From Iamia sp. SCSIO 61187 (GTDB taxonomy: Bacteria; Actinomycetota; Acidimicrobiia; Acidimicrobiales; Iamiaceae): a stretch of 64,000 nt of DNA. Below are positions 53,200 to 61,460 of this stretch, piece after piece; position 1 is the stretch's first letter, and every line of letters starts with the position of its first letter. The notes under the pieces were generated by a model. The model ran no database searches. It was not told the origin of the DNA and saw only the letters and a program-made list of their open reading frames with translations. The stretch covers positions 1,798,001-1,862,000 of the forward strand of contig NZ_CP050948.1 in the NCBI RefSeq assembly GCF_019443745.1, in the 5' to 3' direction. The translations under genes were made by a program, and so were the position numbers.

Positions 53200-53205
53200 A
53201 CGCTA
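53200..53205 (-). promoter_or_regulatory. -10 box for leaderless enoyl-CoA hydratase
   Basis: TAGCGT on the minus strand, 8 nt before GTG 53191. Confidence 0.5.
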
Positions 53206-53301
53206 GTGCGCAGGTCGCGGGGTCGACGGCGTCCGACGTGACCTTCGTCGCTGCGCCTCTCGGCATCGCTTGGCCCTCGCCGGGCGGGGCAGGTGGCGCC
53301 G

Positions 53302-54519
53302 ATGGATGGATACGCCCTCGCCCTGACCGCTGTGGGCGCCGCCGTCCTCGGGGCCAGCCTCCTGCCCCTCGTCCTCGCCGGCCGGCCGCTGTCGTTCCCC
53401 ATGGTCTACGTGGGCGCCGGGATGATCCTGTTCCTCCTCCCCATCGACCTGCCCACCGCCGACCCGCTCGCCGAGGGCGACCTGGTCGAGCGGCTGGCCG
53501 AGCTCACGGTCATCGTCTCGCTGATGGGCGCCGGGCTCCAGCTCGACCGCCCCTTCGGCTGGCGGAGCTGGCGGATCACGTGGCGGTTGCTCGCCATCAC
53601 CATGCCGGTGACGATCGGCGCCATCGCCCTGCTGGGCTGGTGGGCACTGGGCCTGGCCCCGGCCGCCGCCCTCCTCCTCGGCGCCGCCATCGCCCCGACC
53701 GACCCGGTCCTCGCCAGCGACGTCCAGGTCGGACCGCCCAGCTCGGGCGAGGAGAGCGAGGTCCGGTTCTCGCTGACCTCGGAGGCGGGGCTGAACGACG
53801 GCCTGGCCTTCCCGTTCACCAACGCCGCCATCGCCGCCGCCGGGGCGGCGACGCTCGGCGACTGGGTCGGAGGCTGGCTGCTCGAGGACGTGCTCCTCAA
53901 GATCGCCGTCGGGCTGGTGGGCGGCTACCTCGGTGGCCGGGTCGTGGGGTGGGTCGTGTTCCGCCTGCCCTCGGAGCGCAAGGTGGCCGAGACCACCGAG
54001 GGGTTCGTGGCCGTGGCCGCCACGCTGCTCGTGTACGGCGCGACCGAGCTGGCCCACGGCTACGGCTTCCTCGCCGTCTTCGTCGGCGCGACCGTCCTGC
54101 GGGACCACGAGCGCGACCACGAGTACCACGAGGTGCTCCACGCGTCGGCCGAGGGCGTCGAGCGGCTCCTCAGCGGCGCCCTGCTGGTCCTCCTCGGCGG
54201 GGCCATCATCGACGGGGCGTTCGCCTCCCTCGGCTGGCGGGAGGCGGCCGTCGGCCTGGCCATCGTCGTCCTCGTCCGCCCCCTCGCCGGCTGGCTCGGC
54301 CTCGTCCGGGCCGGGCTCCCGACCGGGGAGCGATGGGCGATCTCGTTCTTCGGGATCCGGGGGATCGGCTCGGTGTACTACCTGGCCCACGCCATCAACG
54401 AGGAGAGTGCCCTCCCCAGCGGCGAGCGCCTGTGGGCCGTCGCCGCCTTCGTGATCCTGGTGTCGGTGGTGCTCCACGGGGCCAGCGCGGCCCCCGCCCT
54501 GCGCCGCATCGACGCCTGA
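53302..54519 (+). CDS. cation:proton antiporter (CPA1/NhaP-like)
   Basis: 405 aa from ATG 53302 with AGGTGG upstream; GTG 53293 is the alternative. About 12 membrane helices. The unwound-helix motif APTDPVLASD and the SEAGLNDGLAFPF segment give the CPA1 Asp pair. It exchanges Na+ or K+ for H+ and helps pH and salt control. Isolated between catabolic genes, convergent with the amidohydrolase gene. Confidence 0.88.
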   Translation: MDGYALALTAVGAAVLGASLLPLVLAGRPLSFPMVYVGAGMILFLLPIDLPTADPLAEGDLVERLAELTVIVSLMGAGLQLDRPFGWRSWRITWRLLAITMPVTIGAIALLGWWALGLAPAAALLLGAAIAPTDPVLASDVQVGPPSSGEESEVRFSLTSEAGLNDGLAFPFTNAAIAAAGAATLGDWVGGWLLEDVLLKIAVGLVGGYLGGRVVGWVVFRLPSERKVAETTEGFVAVAATLLVYGATELAHGYGFLAVFVGATVLRDHERDHEYHEVLHASAEGVERLLSGALLVLLGGAIIDGAFASLGWREAAVGLAIVVLVRPLAGWLGLVRAGLPTGERWAISFFGIRGIGSVYYLAHAINEESALPSGERLWAVAAFVILVSVVLHGASAAPALRRIDA

Positions 54520-54544
54520 CGGAGGCCGGTCCGGCGGGCGGCCG

Positions 54545-55771
54545 TCAGGCCGGGGCGGCCGCGGCCGGCCGACGATCCCGGTCGAGGTCGAGGTGCAGCA
54601 TGCGGATGGCGTTGCCCCGCATGATCTTGTACACCGACTCCTCGTCGAGGCCCTCCATGAACCCGGTGGCGATCTCCTTAGTGTCGGGCCAGGTCGAGTC
54701 GGTGTGGGGGTAGTCGGTCTCGAAGGTGATGTTGTCGACCCCGACGACGTCGATGCTGTCGATCCCGTGCTGGTCGCGGAAGAAGCAGCCGAACATGTTC
54801 CGGTAGTAGTAGGTGCTCGGCGGCTCGGGGATCAGGTCCTTGACCCCGCCCCACGCCCGGTGCTCCCTCCACACGTCGTCGACCCGCTCGAGGATGTAGG
54901 GGATCCAGCCGATCTGGCCCTCGGAGTAGGCGAGCTTGAGGTCGGGGAACTTCACCAGGTTGCCGCTGAAGAGCCAGTCGCTCATCGAGGCCATGGCGTT
55001 GTTGAAGCTGAGCGAGGCGGCCACGGCGACGGGCGCGTCGGGTGACGTGGCCGGCATCCGCGACGACGACCCGATGTGCATGTTCATGGTGGTCTCGGTG
55101 TCCTCGCAGGCGGCGAAGAACGGGTCCCAGAACCCGCTGTGGATCGACGGCAGGCCCAGGTGCGACGGGACCTCGCTGAAGCAGACGGCGTGCACGCCGC
55201 GCTCGGCGTTGCGGCGGACCTCGGCGGCGGCCAGGTCGGCGTCCCACAGGGGGATGATGATGAGCGGGATCAGGGCGCCCCCGGAGTCGCCGCACCACTC
55301 CTCGACCATCCAGTCGTTGTAGGCCTTGATGCAGGCCAGACCGAGGTCGTGGTCCTTGGCCTCGGTGAAGGTCTGGCCGCAGAAGCGCGGCAGCGTCGGG
55401 AAGCAGAGCGAGGCCTCGACGTGGTTGATGACCTGGTCCTCGATGCGGGCCTTGGGCTCGTAGCAGCCGGGCCGCATCTCCTCGTAGGTCATGGGGGTCA
55501 TCGTCATCTCGTCGCGGCTGTAGCCGACGGCGGCGACGTGGCGCTTGTGGATGTAGACGAGGTCCTCGAACACCCAGCAGTCGGCCGGGCGGCCGTCGTC
55601 GGTGAACTCCTGCTCGTAGGTGCCACCGCCGATGTGCTTCATGCCCCCGACCTTGCGTCGCTCGATCTTCGGCCCGCGGTCGCGGTACTTCTCGGGCAGC
55701 CACGTCTCCCAGACGTGGGCCGGCTCGACCACGTGATCGTCGACGCTGATGATCTTGGGGAGCTCGGCCAT
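54545..55771 (-). CDS. amidohydrolase family protein (Amidohydro_2)
   Basis: 408 aa, ATG 55771 with GGAGGACACC upstream. TIM-barrel metal-dependent hydrolase: the first motif is ISVDDHVVEPAHVWE, where the usual DxHxH is reduced to D-x-H. Others are MNMHIGSSS, LKLAYSEGQIGW and ITFETDYPHTDSTWP. Typical of actinobacterial aromatic or steroid side pathways; substrate unknown. Transcription probably starts at TAAGAT (55820-55815), directly overlapped by a TetR-type dyad. Confidence 0.85.
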   Translation of the reverse strand: MAELPKIISVDDHVVEPAHVWETWLPEKYRDRGPKIERRKVGGMKHIGGGTYEQEFTDDGRPADCWVFEDLVYIHKRHVAAVGYSRDEMTMTPMTYEEMRPGCYEPKARIEDQVINHVEASLCFPTLPRFCGQTFTEAKDHDLGLACIKAYNDWMVEEWCGDSGGALIPLIIIPLWDADLAAAEVRRNAERGVHAVCFSEVPSHLGLPSIHSGFWDPFFAACEDTETTMNMHIGSSSRMPATSPDAPVAVAASLSFNNAMASMSDWLFSGNLVKFPDLKLAYSEGQIGWIPYILERVDDVWREHRAWGGVKDLIPEPPSTYYYRNMFGCFFRDQHGIDSIDVVGVDNITFETDYPHTDSTWPDTKEIATGFMEGLDEESVYKIMRGNAIRMLHLDLDRDRRPAAAAPA

Positions 55772-55798
55772 GGTGTCCTCCGGGGGAGCGCGCCCGAA

Positions 55799-55815
55799 TC
55801 TGACGGGTCGTCAGA
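55799..55815. promoter_or_regulatory. TetR-type operator 1
   Basis: TCTGACG-GGT-CGTCAGA, a perfect 7-bp dyad with a 3-nt centre. It overlaps the end of the TAAGAT -10 box of the amidohydrolase gene on the minus strand and lies upstream of the divergent F420-type oxidoreductase gene. The same dyad occurs at 56874-56890. Confidence 0.65.
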
Positions 55816-55892
55816 TCTTACCCCTGGGAGACCATCGGAGCCGCACGGGGCGGAACCGACCCTTGGCCCGCTCGGCTCCGCCTCGCCGGGCG

Positions 55893-55898
55893 TAGGTT
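55893..55898 (+). promoter_or_regulatory. -10 box for leaderless 55905 gene
   Basis: TAGGTT ends 6 nt before GTG 55905. Confidence 0.4.
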
Positions 55899-55904
55899 CC
55901 CGGC

Positions 55905-56762
55905 GTGAAGCTCGGGATCACCTTCGGCCAGCTCAACCCTGCGTTCTTCGAGGAGGTGGCGGTGGCGGCCGACGCCCGGGGCTTCGAGTCGGCGTGGCTG
56001 CCCGAGCACCTGGTCTTCCCGATCCGGGTCGAGGGCCAGCTGATCCCGGGCGAGGACCACCCGCCGGTGCCGCCGACGGTCCCGATCTTCGACGCCTGCG
56101 CCTACCTCTCGTACCTGGCGGCCCGCACCTCCACCATCCGGCTGGGCACCTTCGTGTACCTGCTGGGCATCCGCCACCCGTTCGTCGGCGCCCGCGGCTT
56201 CGCCACGCTGGACATCGTCGGCGGTGGCCGGGCGATCTGTGGGGTGGGGGCCGGATGGCTGAGGCCGGAGTGGGACGCCGTGGGCATCGACCCTGCGACC
56301 CGTGGCGCCCGCCTCGACGAGGCCATCGACGTGGTGCGGCGGCTCTGGACCGAGCCCGAGATCGCCCACGAGGGGCCCCACTTCCCGTTCGAGCCGGTGG
56401 CCTTCGAGCCCAAGCCGGTGCAGGCGGGGGGCATCCCGATCCACGTCGGCGGCGAGTCCCGACGGGCGCTGCGCCGGGCGGCGGAGCGGGGCGACGGGTG
56501 GCTCGGCATGCAGCACACACCCGCGTCGGCGGCGGCTCAGGTCGACGTGCTGCGTCGGCTGGCCGACACCGCCGGGCGCGACCCGGCGGCGATCGAGGTG
56601 ACGGTGATGGGCGAGGTCGCCGGCCCCGACGACGTGGCCCGCTACGCCGCCGCGGGGGTCGATCGCCTCATCGTCACCCCGTGGCGCCGCAGCCGGGAGG
56701 CGGTCGACGCCCTCCACCGCCTGGCCGACGCCGTCCCCGAGGACCTCACGCCGCGACCGTGA
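55905..56762 (+). CDS. LLM-class F420-dependent oxidoreductase
   Basis: 285 aa, GTG 55905. Luciferase-like TIM barrel: MKLGITFGQLNPAFFEEVAVAAD, STIRLGTFVYLLGIRHP, VVGGGRAICGVGAGWLRPEWDAVG. This subgroup uses F420 in actinobacteria, with many lipid and steroid substrates. Divergent from the amidohydrolase across a TetR-type operator. Confidence 0.88.
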   Translation: MKLGITFGQLNPAFFEEVAVAADARGFESAWLPEHLVFPIRVEGQLIPGEDHPPVPPTVPIFDACAYLSYLAARTSTIRLGTFVYLLGIRHPFVGARGFATLDIVGGGRAICGVGAGWLRPEWDAVGIDPATRGARLDEAIDVVRRLWTEPEIAHEGPHFPFEPVAFEPKPVQAGGIPIHVGGESRRALRRAAERGDGWLGMQHTPASAAAQVDVLRRLADTAGRDPAAIEVTVMGEVAGPDDVARYAAAGVDRLIVTPWRRSREAVDALHRLADAVPEDLTPRP

Positions 56763-56873
56763 GCGGCAGGTAGGCCGACCGCTGGGTGTCGGCGGCGGCC
56801 GCCATCGGCCGTTCGTGGTGCGGATCCGGGCCCTCGGGTGCACGAGCGGTACCGAGAACGGCCTCGACCGACA

Positions 56874-56890
56874 CCTGACGGGGCGTCAGG
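56874..56890. promoter_or_regulatory. TetR-type operator 2
   Basis: CCTGACG-GGG-CGTCAGG, a perfect 7-bp dyad, immediately before the TAGCGT -10 box (56891-56896) of the isochorismatase-fold gene. The core CTGACGGGnCGTCAG equals operator 1. Confidence 0.65.
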
Positions 56891-56896
56891 TAGCGT
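56891..56896 (+). promoter_or_regulatory. -10 box for leaderless 56905 operon
   Basis: TAGCGT ends 8 nt before ATG 56905 and directly abuts the TetR-type operator. Confidence 0.5.
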
Positions 56897-56904
56897 CCCG
56901 GGCG

Positions 56905-57531
56905 ATGCCCGTGGACCTGTCCGACCTGGTGCGACCGGCGCGCTGCGCGGTGGTGACGTCCGAGATCCAGGGCGGCGTGGTGGGCGAGCGGTCGGCGCTC
57001 CCGGAGCTGGCCGCCGCGGCCCGGCCGATGGTCGACGCCGTGGCCCGGCTGTGCGCCGCAGCCCGGGCCGCCGACGTCGCCGTGGTCCACGGCACCGCCG
57101 CCCGGCGGGAGGACGGGCGCGGGTCGAACACGAACGCCCGCCTGTTCGCCGGGGTGCGCAAGAGCCCGGTCGGCCTCGTCCCCGGGAGCCCCGAGGCTAC
57201 CGTCGTGCCCGAGCTGGGCCCCGAGCCGTCCGACATCGTGCTGACCCGCCTCCACGGCCTGTCACCGATGGCCGGCACCGACCTCGACGCCGTGCTCCGC
57301 AACCTCGGCGTGACGACGATCGTGGTCACCGGGGTGTCGGTCAACGTGGCCGTGACCAACCTGGTGATGGATGCGGTGAACGCCGGCTACCAGGTCGTCG
57401 TGCCGCGCGACGGCGTCACCGGGATCCCGCAGGCCTACGCCGACTCCGTCCTCGACGGCACCATCGCCCTGCTCGCCACCCTCACCACGGTCGACGAGCT
57501 CATCGCCGCCTGGAAGGACCCCGCCTCGTGA
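56905..57531 (+). CDS. isochorismatase-fold protein lacking the catalytic triad
   Basis: 208 aa, ATG 56905. Rossmann-like cysteine-hydrolase fold: CAVVTSEIQGGVVG, LTRLHGLSPM, VVTGVSVNVAVTNLVMDAV. In active members the triad is Asp (in V-D-x-Q), Lys and Cys (in T-G-V-x-T-x-x-C). Here these positions are Glu20, Arg115 and Ala149, so hydrolysis by the usual mechanism is impossible. The fold is otherwise complete. First gene of a four- or five-gene operon with an acyl-CoA ligase (GTGA overlap). Confidence 0.8.
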   Translation: MPVDLSDLVRPARCAVVTSEIQGGVVGERSALPELAAAARPMVDAVARLCAAARAADVAVVHGTAARREDGRGSNTNARLFAGVRKSPVGLVPGSPEATVVPELGPEPSDIVLTRLHGLSPMAGTDLDAVLRNLGVTTIVVTGVSVNVAVTNLVMDAVNAGYQVVVPRDGVTGIPQAYADSVLDGTIALLATLTTVDELIAAWKDPAS

Positions 57532-59144
57532 GCGAGCACGCCAGCATCCCCGCCGCCCTCGTCGCCACCGCCGACCGGTACCCGGACGGCGAGGCCATCG
57601 TCGACGGAGAGCACCGGCTCACCTGGCGGGAGCTGGCCGACCAGGTCGACCAGGCGGCCCGCGCCTTCGTGGCCGCCGGCCTGGAGCCGGGCGACCGGGT
57701 CGGCCTGTGGGCGCCGAACTGCTGGGAGTGGGTCGTCGCCGTGGTCGGCCTCCAGGCCGCCGGTGGCGTGGTCGTCCCGCTCAACTCCCGCTACAAGGGC
57801 GGCGAGGCGGCGTGGATCCTGACCCGCAGCCGGGCCCGCCTCCTCGTCACCGTCGACGGGTTCCTCGGCAACGGCTACGTCGGCATGCTCGACGGCCAGG
57901 ACCTGCCCCACCTCGAGCGGATCGTCGTGCTCCGCGACCCGGCCCCGCCCAGCGACACGCCGACCCAGGCGTGGGACGCCTTCCTCGCCGCCGGGGCGGG
58001 GGTCCCGGACGACGAGATCGCCGGGCGCCGCGACGCCCTCACCCCCGACACGATCAACGACATCATCTTCACCTCGGGGACGACCGGGCGGCCCAAGGGC
58101 GTCCTCACCACCCACGGCCAGGCGCTCCGCGGCTTCACGGTGTGGGCCGAGCTGGCCGGGCTCTCCGCCGACGATCGCTACCTGCTCGTCAACCCCTTCT
58201 TCCACAGCTTCGGGTACCGGGCGGGCATCGTGGCGTGCATCCTCACCGGGGCGACGATGGTGCCGCTGCCGGTGTTCGACGTCGATGCCGTCATGCGCAC
58301 GATCGCCGACGAGCGCATCACGATCTTCCCGGGCCCGCCGGCGCTGTACCAGTCGATGCTGAACCACCCGGATCGGGCGTCGCTGCGGTCCGACAGCCTG
58401 CGCATCGCCGTCACCGGCGCCGCCCCCGTGCCCGTCAGCCTGATCAAGCGGATGGAGGACGACCTCGGCTTCGACGCCGTCCTCACCGCCTACGGGCTCA
58501 GCGAGACGACCGGCATCGTGTCGATGTGCCGCCAGGACGACGACCCCGAGACGATCTCCACCAGCTCGGGGCGGGCGATCCCCGGCGTCGAGGTGCGGAT
58601 CGTCGCCGACGACGGGACCGAGGTGCCGCGAGGGCAGCCGGGCGAGATCGTCGTGCGGGGCTTCAACGTGATGCAGGGGTACTTCGAGGACCCCGAGAAG
58701 ACGGCCGAGGCCATCGACGCCGACGGCTGGCTCCACACCGGCGACGTCGGGACCATGGACGAGCGCGGCTACATCGACATCACCGACCGCACGAAGGACA
58801 TGTTCATCTGCGGCGGGTTCAACGCGTACCCCGCCGAGATCGAGTCGATGCTCTCCGAGCACCCCGCCGTCGCCCAGGCCGCGGTGGTCGGGGTGCCCGA
58901 CGAGCGGCTCGGCGAGGTCGGGTTCGCCTGGCTGGTGCCGGCCACCGGCGCCGACCCTCCGAGCGAGGACGAGGTCGTGGCCTGGTCCCGCGAGCGCATG
59001 GCCAACTTCAAGGCCCCCCGTCACGTGCGGTGGGTCGGCGCGCTCCCCCTGAACCCATCGGGCAAGATCCAGAAGTTCATCCTCCGCGACGACGCCGTCG
59101 CCGCGCTGGGTGGTCCCACCCCCGAGCCCGGAGCGTCGTCGTGA
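57528..59144 (+). CDS. acyl-CoA ligase, FadD3-like
   Basis: 538 aa, GTG 57528. ANL enzyme: IIFTSGTTGRPKGVLTTH, YGLSETTGIV, HTGDVGTMDERGYIDITDRTKDM and catalytic Lys in NPSGKIQKF. Motif spacing and NPFFHSFGYRAGI resemble FadD3 and relatives that activate steroid-ring-derived acids, but chain-length relatives cannot be excluded. Overlaps both neighbours (GTGA). Confidence 0.9.
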   Translation: MSEHASIPAALVATADRYPDGEAIVDGEHRLTWRELADQVDQAARAFVAAGLEPGDRVGLWAPNCWEWVVAVVGLQAAGGVVVPLNSRYKGGEAAWILTRSRARLLVTVDGFLGNGYVGMLDGQDLPHLERIVVLRDPAPPSDTPTQAWDAFLAAGAGVPDDEIAGRRDALTPDTINDIIFTSGTTGRPKGVLTTHGQALRGFTVWAELAGLSADDRYLLVNPFFHSFGYRAGIVACILTGATMVPLPVFDVDAVMRTIADERITIFPGPPALYQSMLNHPDRASLRSDSLRIAVTGAAPVPVSLIKRMEDDLGFDAVLTAYGLSETTGIVSMCRQDDDPETISTSSGRAIPGVEVRIVADDGTEVPRGQPGEIVVRGFNVMQGYFEDPEKTAEAIDADGWLHTGDVGTMDERGYIDITDRTKDMFICGGFNAYPAEIESMLSEHPAVAQAAVVGVPDERLGEVGFAWLVPATGADPPSEDEVVAWSRERMANFKAPRHVRWVGALPLNPSGKIQKFILRDDAVAALGGPTPEPGASS

Positions 59145-59776
59145 TCGCACAGCTGTTGCCCGAGGTCACCGCCGCCGACGTGGCCGCCGCCGACTCCGTC
59201 TCGACCGGCATGCTCATCCTCCGCGTGATCGTCGGCGTGACGTTCGCGGCCCACGGCTACTTCAAGTACTTCAAGGGCGGGAAGATCGCCGGCACCGCCC
59301 GCTGGTTCGACTCCATGGGCATGTGGCCCAACGGCAAGGTGCACGCCCACCTGGCCGCCCTGACCGAGCTGGTCGCCGGCATCCTCTTCGCCATCGGCCT
59401 CCTCACCCCGCTGGCCGGTGCGGCCATGGTGGGCCAGATGCTCGTCGCCGGCTACACCGCCAACCGCGACGCCGGCTTCTGGAGCGCCAACAAGGGCTGG
59501 GAGTACAACCTGGTCCTGGCGACCGTCGGCGTGGGGGTGGCGACGGTGGGGCCCGGCCGCTGGTCGGTCGACCACGCCCTCGACCTGGGCCGGGCCTTCG
59601 ACCCCAACGTCGGGCTCGGCGTGTCGCTCGGGCTCGGGGTGCTCGCCGGCCTGGGCGTGATCTTGATCTGCTACCGCCCGCCCGCCCCCGAGCCCGCCGC
59701 CCCCGAGGCGCCCCCCGCCGACGCGCCGGCGCCCGGCCCGACCCCGGCAGCCGGGGACGACGGGGCCGGGGCCTGA
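59141..59776 (+). CDS. DoxX family membrane protein
   Basis: 211 aa, GTG 59141. Four hydrophobic helices; RVIVGVTFAAHGYFKYFKGG and TARWFDSMGMWPNGKVHAHLAALTELVAGI are typical DoxX. The C-terminus is a Pro/Ala-rich disordered tail. DoxX proteins link to quinone or thiol redox in membranes; role here unknown. Confidence 0.85.
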   Translation: MIAQLLPEVTAADVAAADSVSTGMLILRVIVGVTFAAHGYFKYFKGGKIAGTARWFDSMGMWPNGKVHAHLAALTELVAGILFAIGLLTPLAGAAMVGQMLVAGYTANRDAGFWSANKGWEYNLVLATVGVGVATVGPGRWSVDHALDLGRAFDPNVGLGVSLGLGVLAGLGVILICYRPPAPEPAAPEAPPADAPAPGPTPAAGDDGAGA

Positions 59777-59781
59777 TCGCC

Positions 59782-60453
59782 GTGGCCGACATCGCCGCCG
59801 AGACCCCCGACGAGGCGCGCGCCGCCGACGGCCGCCGGCCGGGCCGCCGTGGGCTGGCCACCCGCCAGAAGCTCCTCGACTGCACGGCGGACATGCTCGG
59901 CGCCGGGTCGTACCGCGAGCTCAAGGTGGTCGACATCGCCCGGGCCGCGGGCACCAGCCCGGCGACCTTCTACCAGTACTTCGCCGACGTCGAGAGCGCG
60001 GTGGTCGTGCTGGCCGAGGAGATGGCGGCCCAGGGCAAGCGGTTCGCCGACCACGTCCGCACCAGCCCCTGGCGGGGCCGGAAGGGCTACGCCGCGGCCG
60101 AGGGCCTGGTCGACGAGGTCATCGAGTTCTGGGAGGAGCACCGGTCGGTGCTCCGGGTCGTCGACCTGGCCACCGACGAGGGCGACGCCCGCTTCGCCAA
60201 CGTCCGGACCCGCCTGCTCAACGACCTCAACAACGCCCTGGCCGAGGCCATCGGCGAGATGAAGGCGGGTGGGCGCCTGCCCGACGACGTCGAGCCCCAC
60301 GCCACCGCCGGCGTCCTCGTGTCGATGCTGGTCCACGTGGCCGCCCACCGGTACGGCTTCGAGTTCTGGGGGGTCCGCACCGCCGACCTCCGCACGTCGA
60401 TGGCCCGCATCGTCTACTGGTCGATCTCGGGCCAGAAGCCCCCGAGCGCGTAG
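59782..60453 (+). CDS. TetR family transcriptional regulator
   Basis: 223 aa, GTG 59782. Winged N-terminal HTH at about residues 27-75 (LATRQKLLDCTADMLGAG, VVDIARAAGTSPATFYQYF) and a helical ligand domain. Last gene of the operon that begins under TetR-type operator 2; it is the best candidate to bind both operators and so control itself, the ligase operon and the amidohydrolase. Confidence 0.9.
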   Translation: MADIAAETPDEARAADGRRPGRRGLATRQKLLDCTADMLGAGSYRELKVVDIARAAGTSPATFYQYFADVESAVVVLAEEMAAQGKRFADHVRTSPWRGRKGYAAAEGLVDEVIEFWEEHRSVLRVVDLATDEGDARFANVRTRLLNDLNNALAEAIGEMKAGGRLPDDVEPHATAGVLVSMLVHVAAHRYGFEFWGVRTADLRTSMARIVYWSISGQKPPSA

Positions 60454-60492
60454 CCGTGCATCGCCGGCGCGGTCAGGGGTAGGGCGGCCGCC

Positions 60493-61419
60493 ATGCGGTT
60501 CGGCCGAGGTGCAGACGCGACCAGCAACGTCGAGGACCGACGCACCGGCGGCCGTGCCCGCGGCGGCTTCGGCGGGGGGATGGGCGGGCTCCCGATCCCC
60601 ATGGGGGGCAAGGGGGTCGGCGGCGTCGGCGGCATCATCCTCATCGTCGTGGTGACGCTGGTCATCCGCGGGATCGGCGGCGGAGGCGGCGGGGGGAGCG
60701 ACATCAGCGACATCTTCTCGGCCGGCTTCCCCCAGGCGCCGACGGCCGGCGCCGGAGCCGACGGGGCGGCCACGGTCACGGCCGACGCCGACCTGCGGGA
60801 GTTCGTGGGCCAGGTGTTCAACGACGCCCAGGACTTCTGGGTGACGACCTTCCGGGAGGCCGGCGAGGACTACTCGGAGGCCACCCTGGTCCTGTTCGAC
60901 ACGCCCACACCGTCGGCGTGCGGCCAGGCCGTCGCCGAGATCGGGCCGCACTACTGCCCGGGCGACCAGAACGTGTTCATCGAGCTCGGGTTCATGCGCC
61001 AGCTGGGCCAGGACTTCGACGCCCCCGGCGACTTCGCCCAGGCCTACGTGGTCGCCCACGAGGTCGGCCACCACGTCCAGAACGTCCTCGGCACCAGCCG
61101 GGAGGTGGGCAGCCGGTCCGAGAGCGAACGGGTCGGCGACGAGGGCCTCTCGGTGCGGCTCGAGCTCCAGGCCGACTGCTACGCCGGCGTGTGGGCCAAG
61201 ACGGTGTACGACCGGGGCCTGCTCGACCCGGGTGACACCGAGGAGGCCCTCGACGCCGCCGCCGGCGTCGGCGACGACCGCATCCAGGCCGAGGCCACCG
61301 GTCGGATCGACCGCGACAGCTGGACCCACGGCAGCAGCGAGCAGCGCCAGCGCTGGTTCCGCCAGGGCTTCGACTCCGGCCGCCCCGACTCCTGCGACAC
61401 GTTCTCCGGCGACATCTGA
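60493..61419 (+). CDS. neutral zinc metallopeptidase (YpfJ-like)
   Basis: 308 aa. Single N-terminal membrane helix after a Gly-rich cytoplasmic start (IILIVVVTLVIRGIGG), then a secreted domain with zinc motif VAHEVGHHVQN and the downstream Glu in RLELQADCYAGVWAK. Three or four Cys (ACGQAV, HYCPGD, SCDTF) are likely disulfides. Substrates of the family are unknown. A KstR-like dyad follows the stop. Confidence 0.9.
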   Translation: MRFGRGADATSNVEDRRTGGRARGGFGGGMGGLPIPMGGKGVGGVGGIILIVVVTLVIRGIGGGGGGGSDISDIFSAGFPQAPTAGAGADGAATVTADADLREFVGQVFNDAQDFWVTTFREAGEDYSEATLVLFDTPTPSACGQAVAEIGPHYCPGDQNVFIELGFMRQLGQDFDAPGDFAQAYVVAHEVGHHVQNVLGTSREVGSRSESERVGDEGLSVRLELQADCYAGVWAKTVYDRGLLDPGDTEEALDAAAGVGDDRIQAEATGRIDRDSWTHGSSEQRQRWFRQGFDSGRPDSCDTFSGDI

Positions 61420-61425
61420 CAAACG

Positions 61426-61437
61426 AGAACGCGTTCT
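61426..61437. promoter_or_regulatory. KstR-like operator
   Basis: AGAACGCGTTCT is a perfect dyad; with its right flank it reads AGAACGCGTTCTA. The KstR consensus is TnnAACnnGTTnnA, and the site matches except for G at the first position. It lies 10 bp upstream of the TAGGGT -10 box (61448-61453) of the following oxidoreductase gene. Confidence 0.55.
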
Positions 61438-61447
61438 ACTTGTGGGT

Positions 61448-61453
61448 TAGGGT
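61448..61453 (+). promoter_or_regulatory. -10 box for leaderless 61461 gene
   Basis: TAGGGT ends 7 nt before GTG 61461. Confidence 0.45.
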
Positions 61454-61460
61454 CCGGCTC

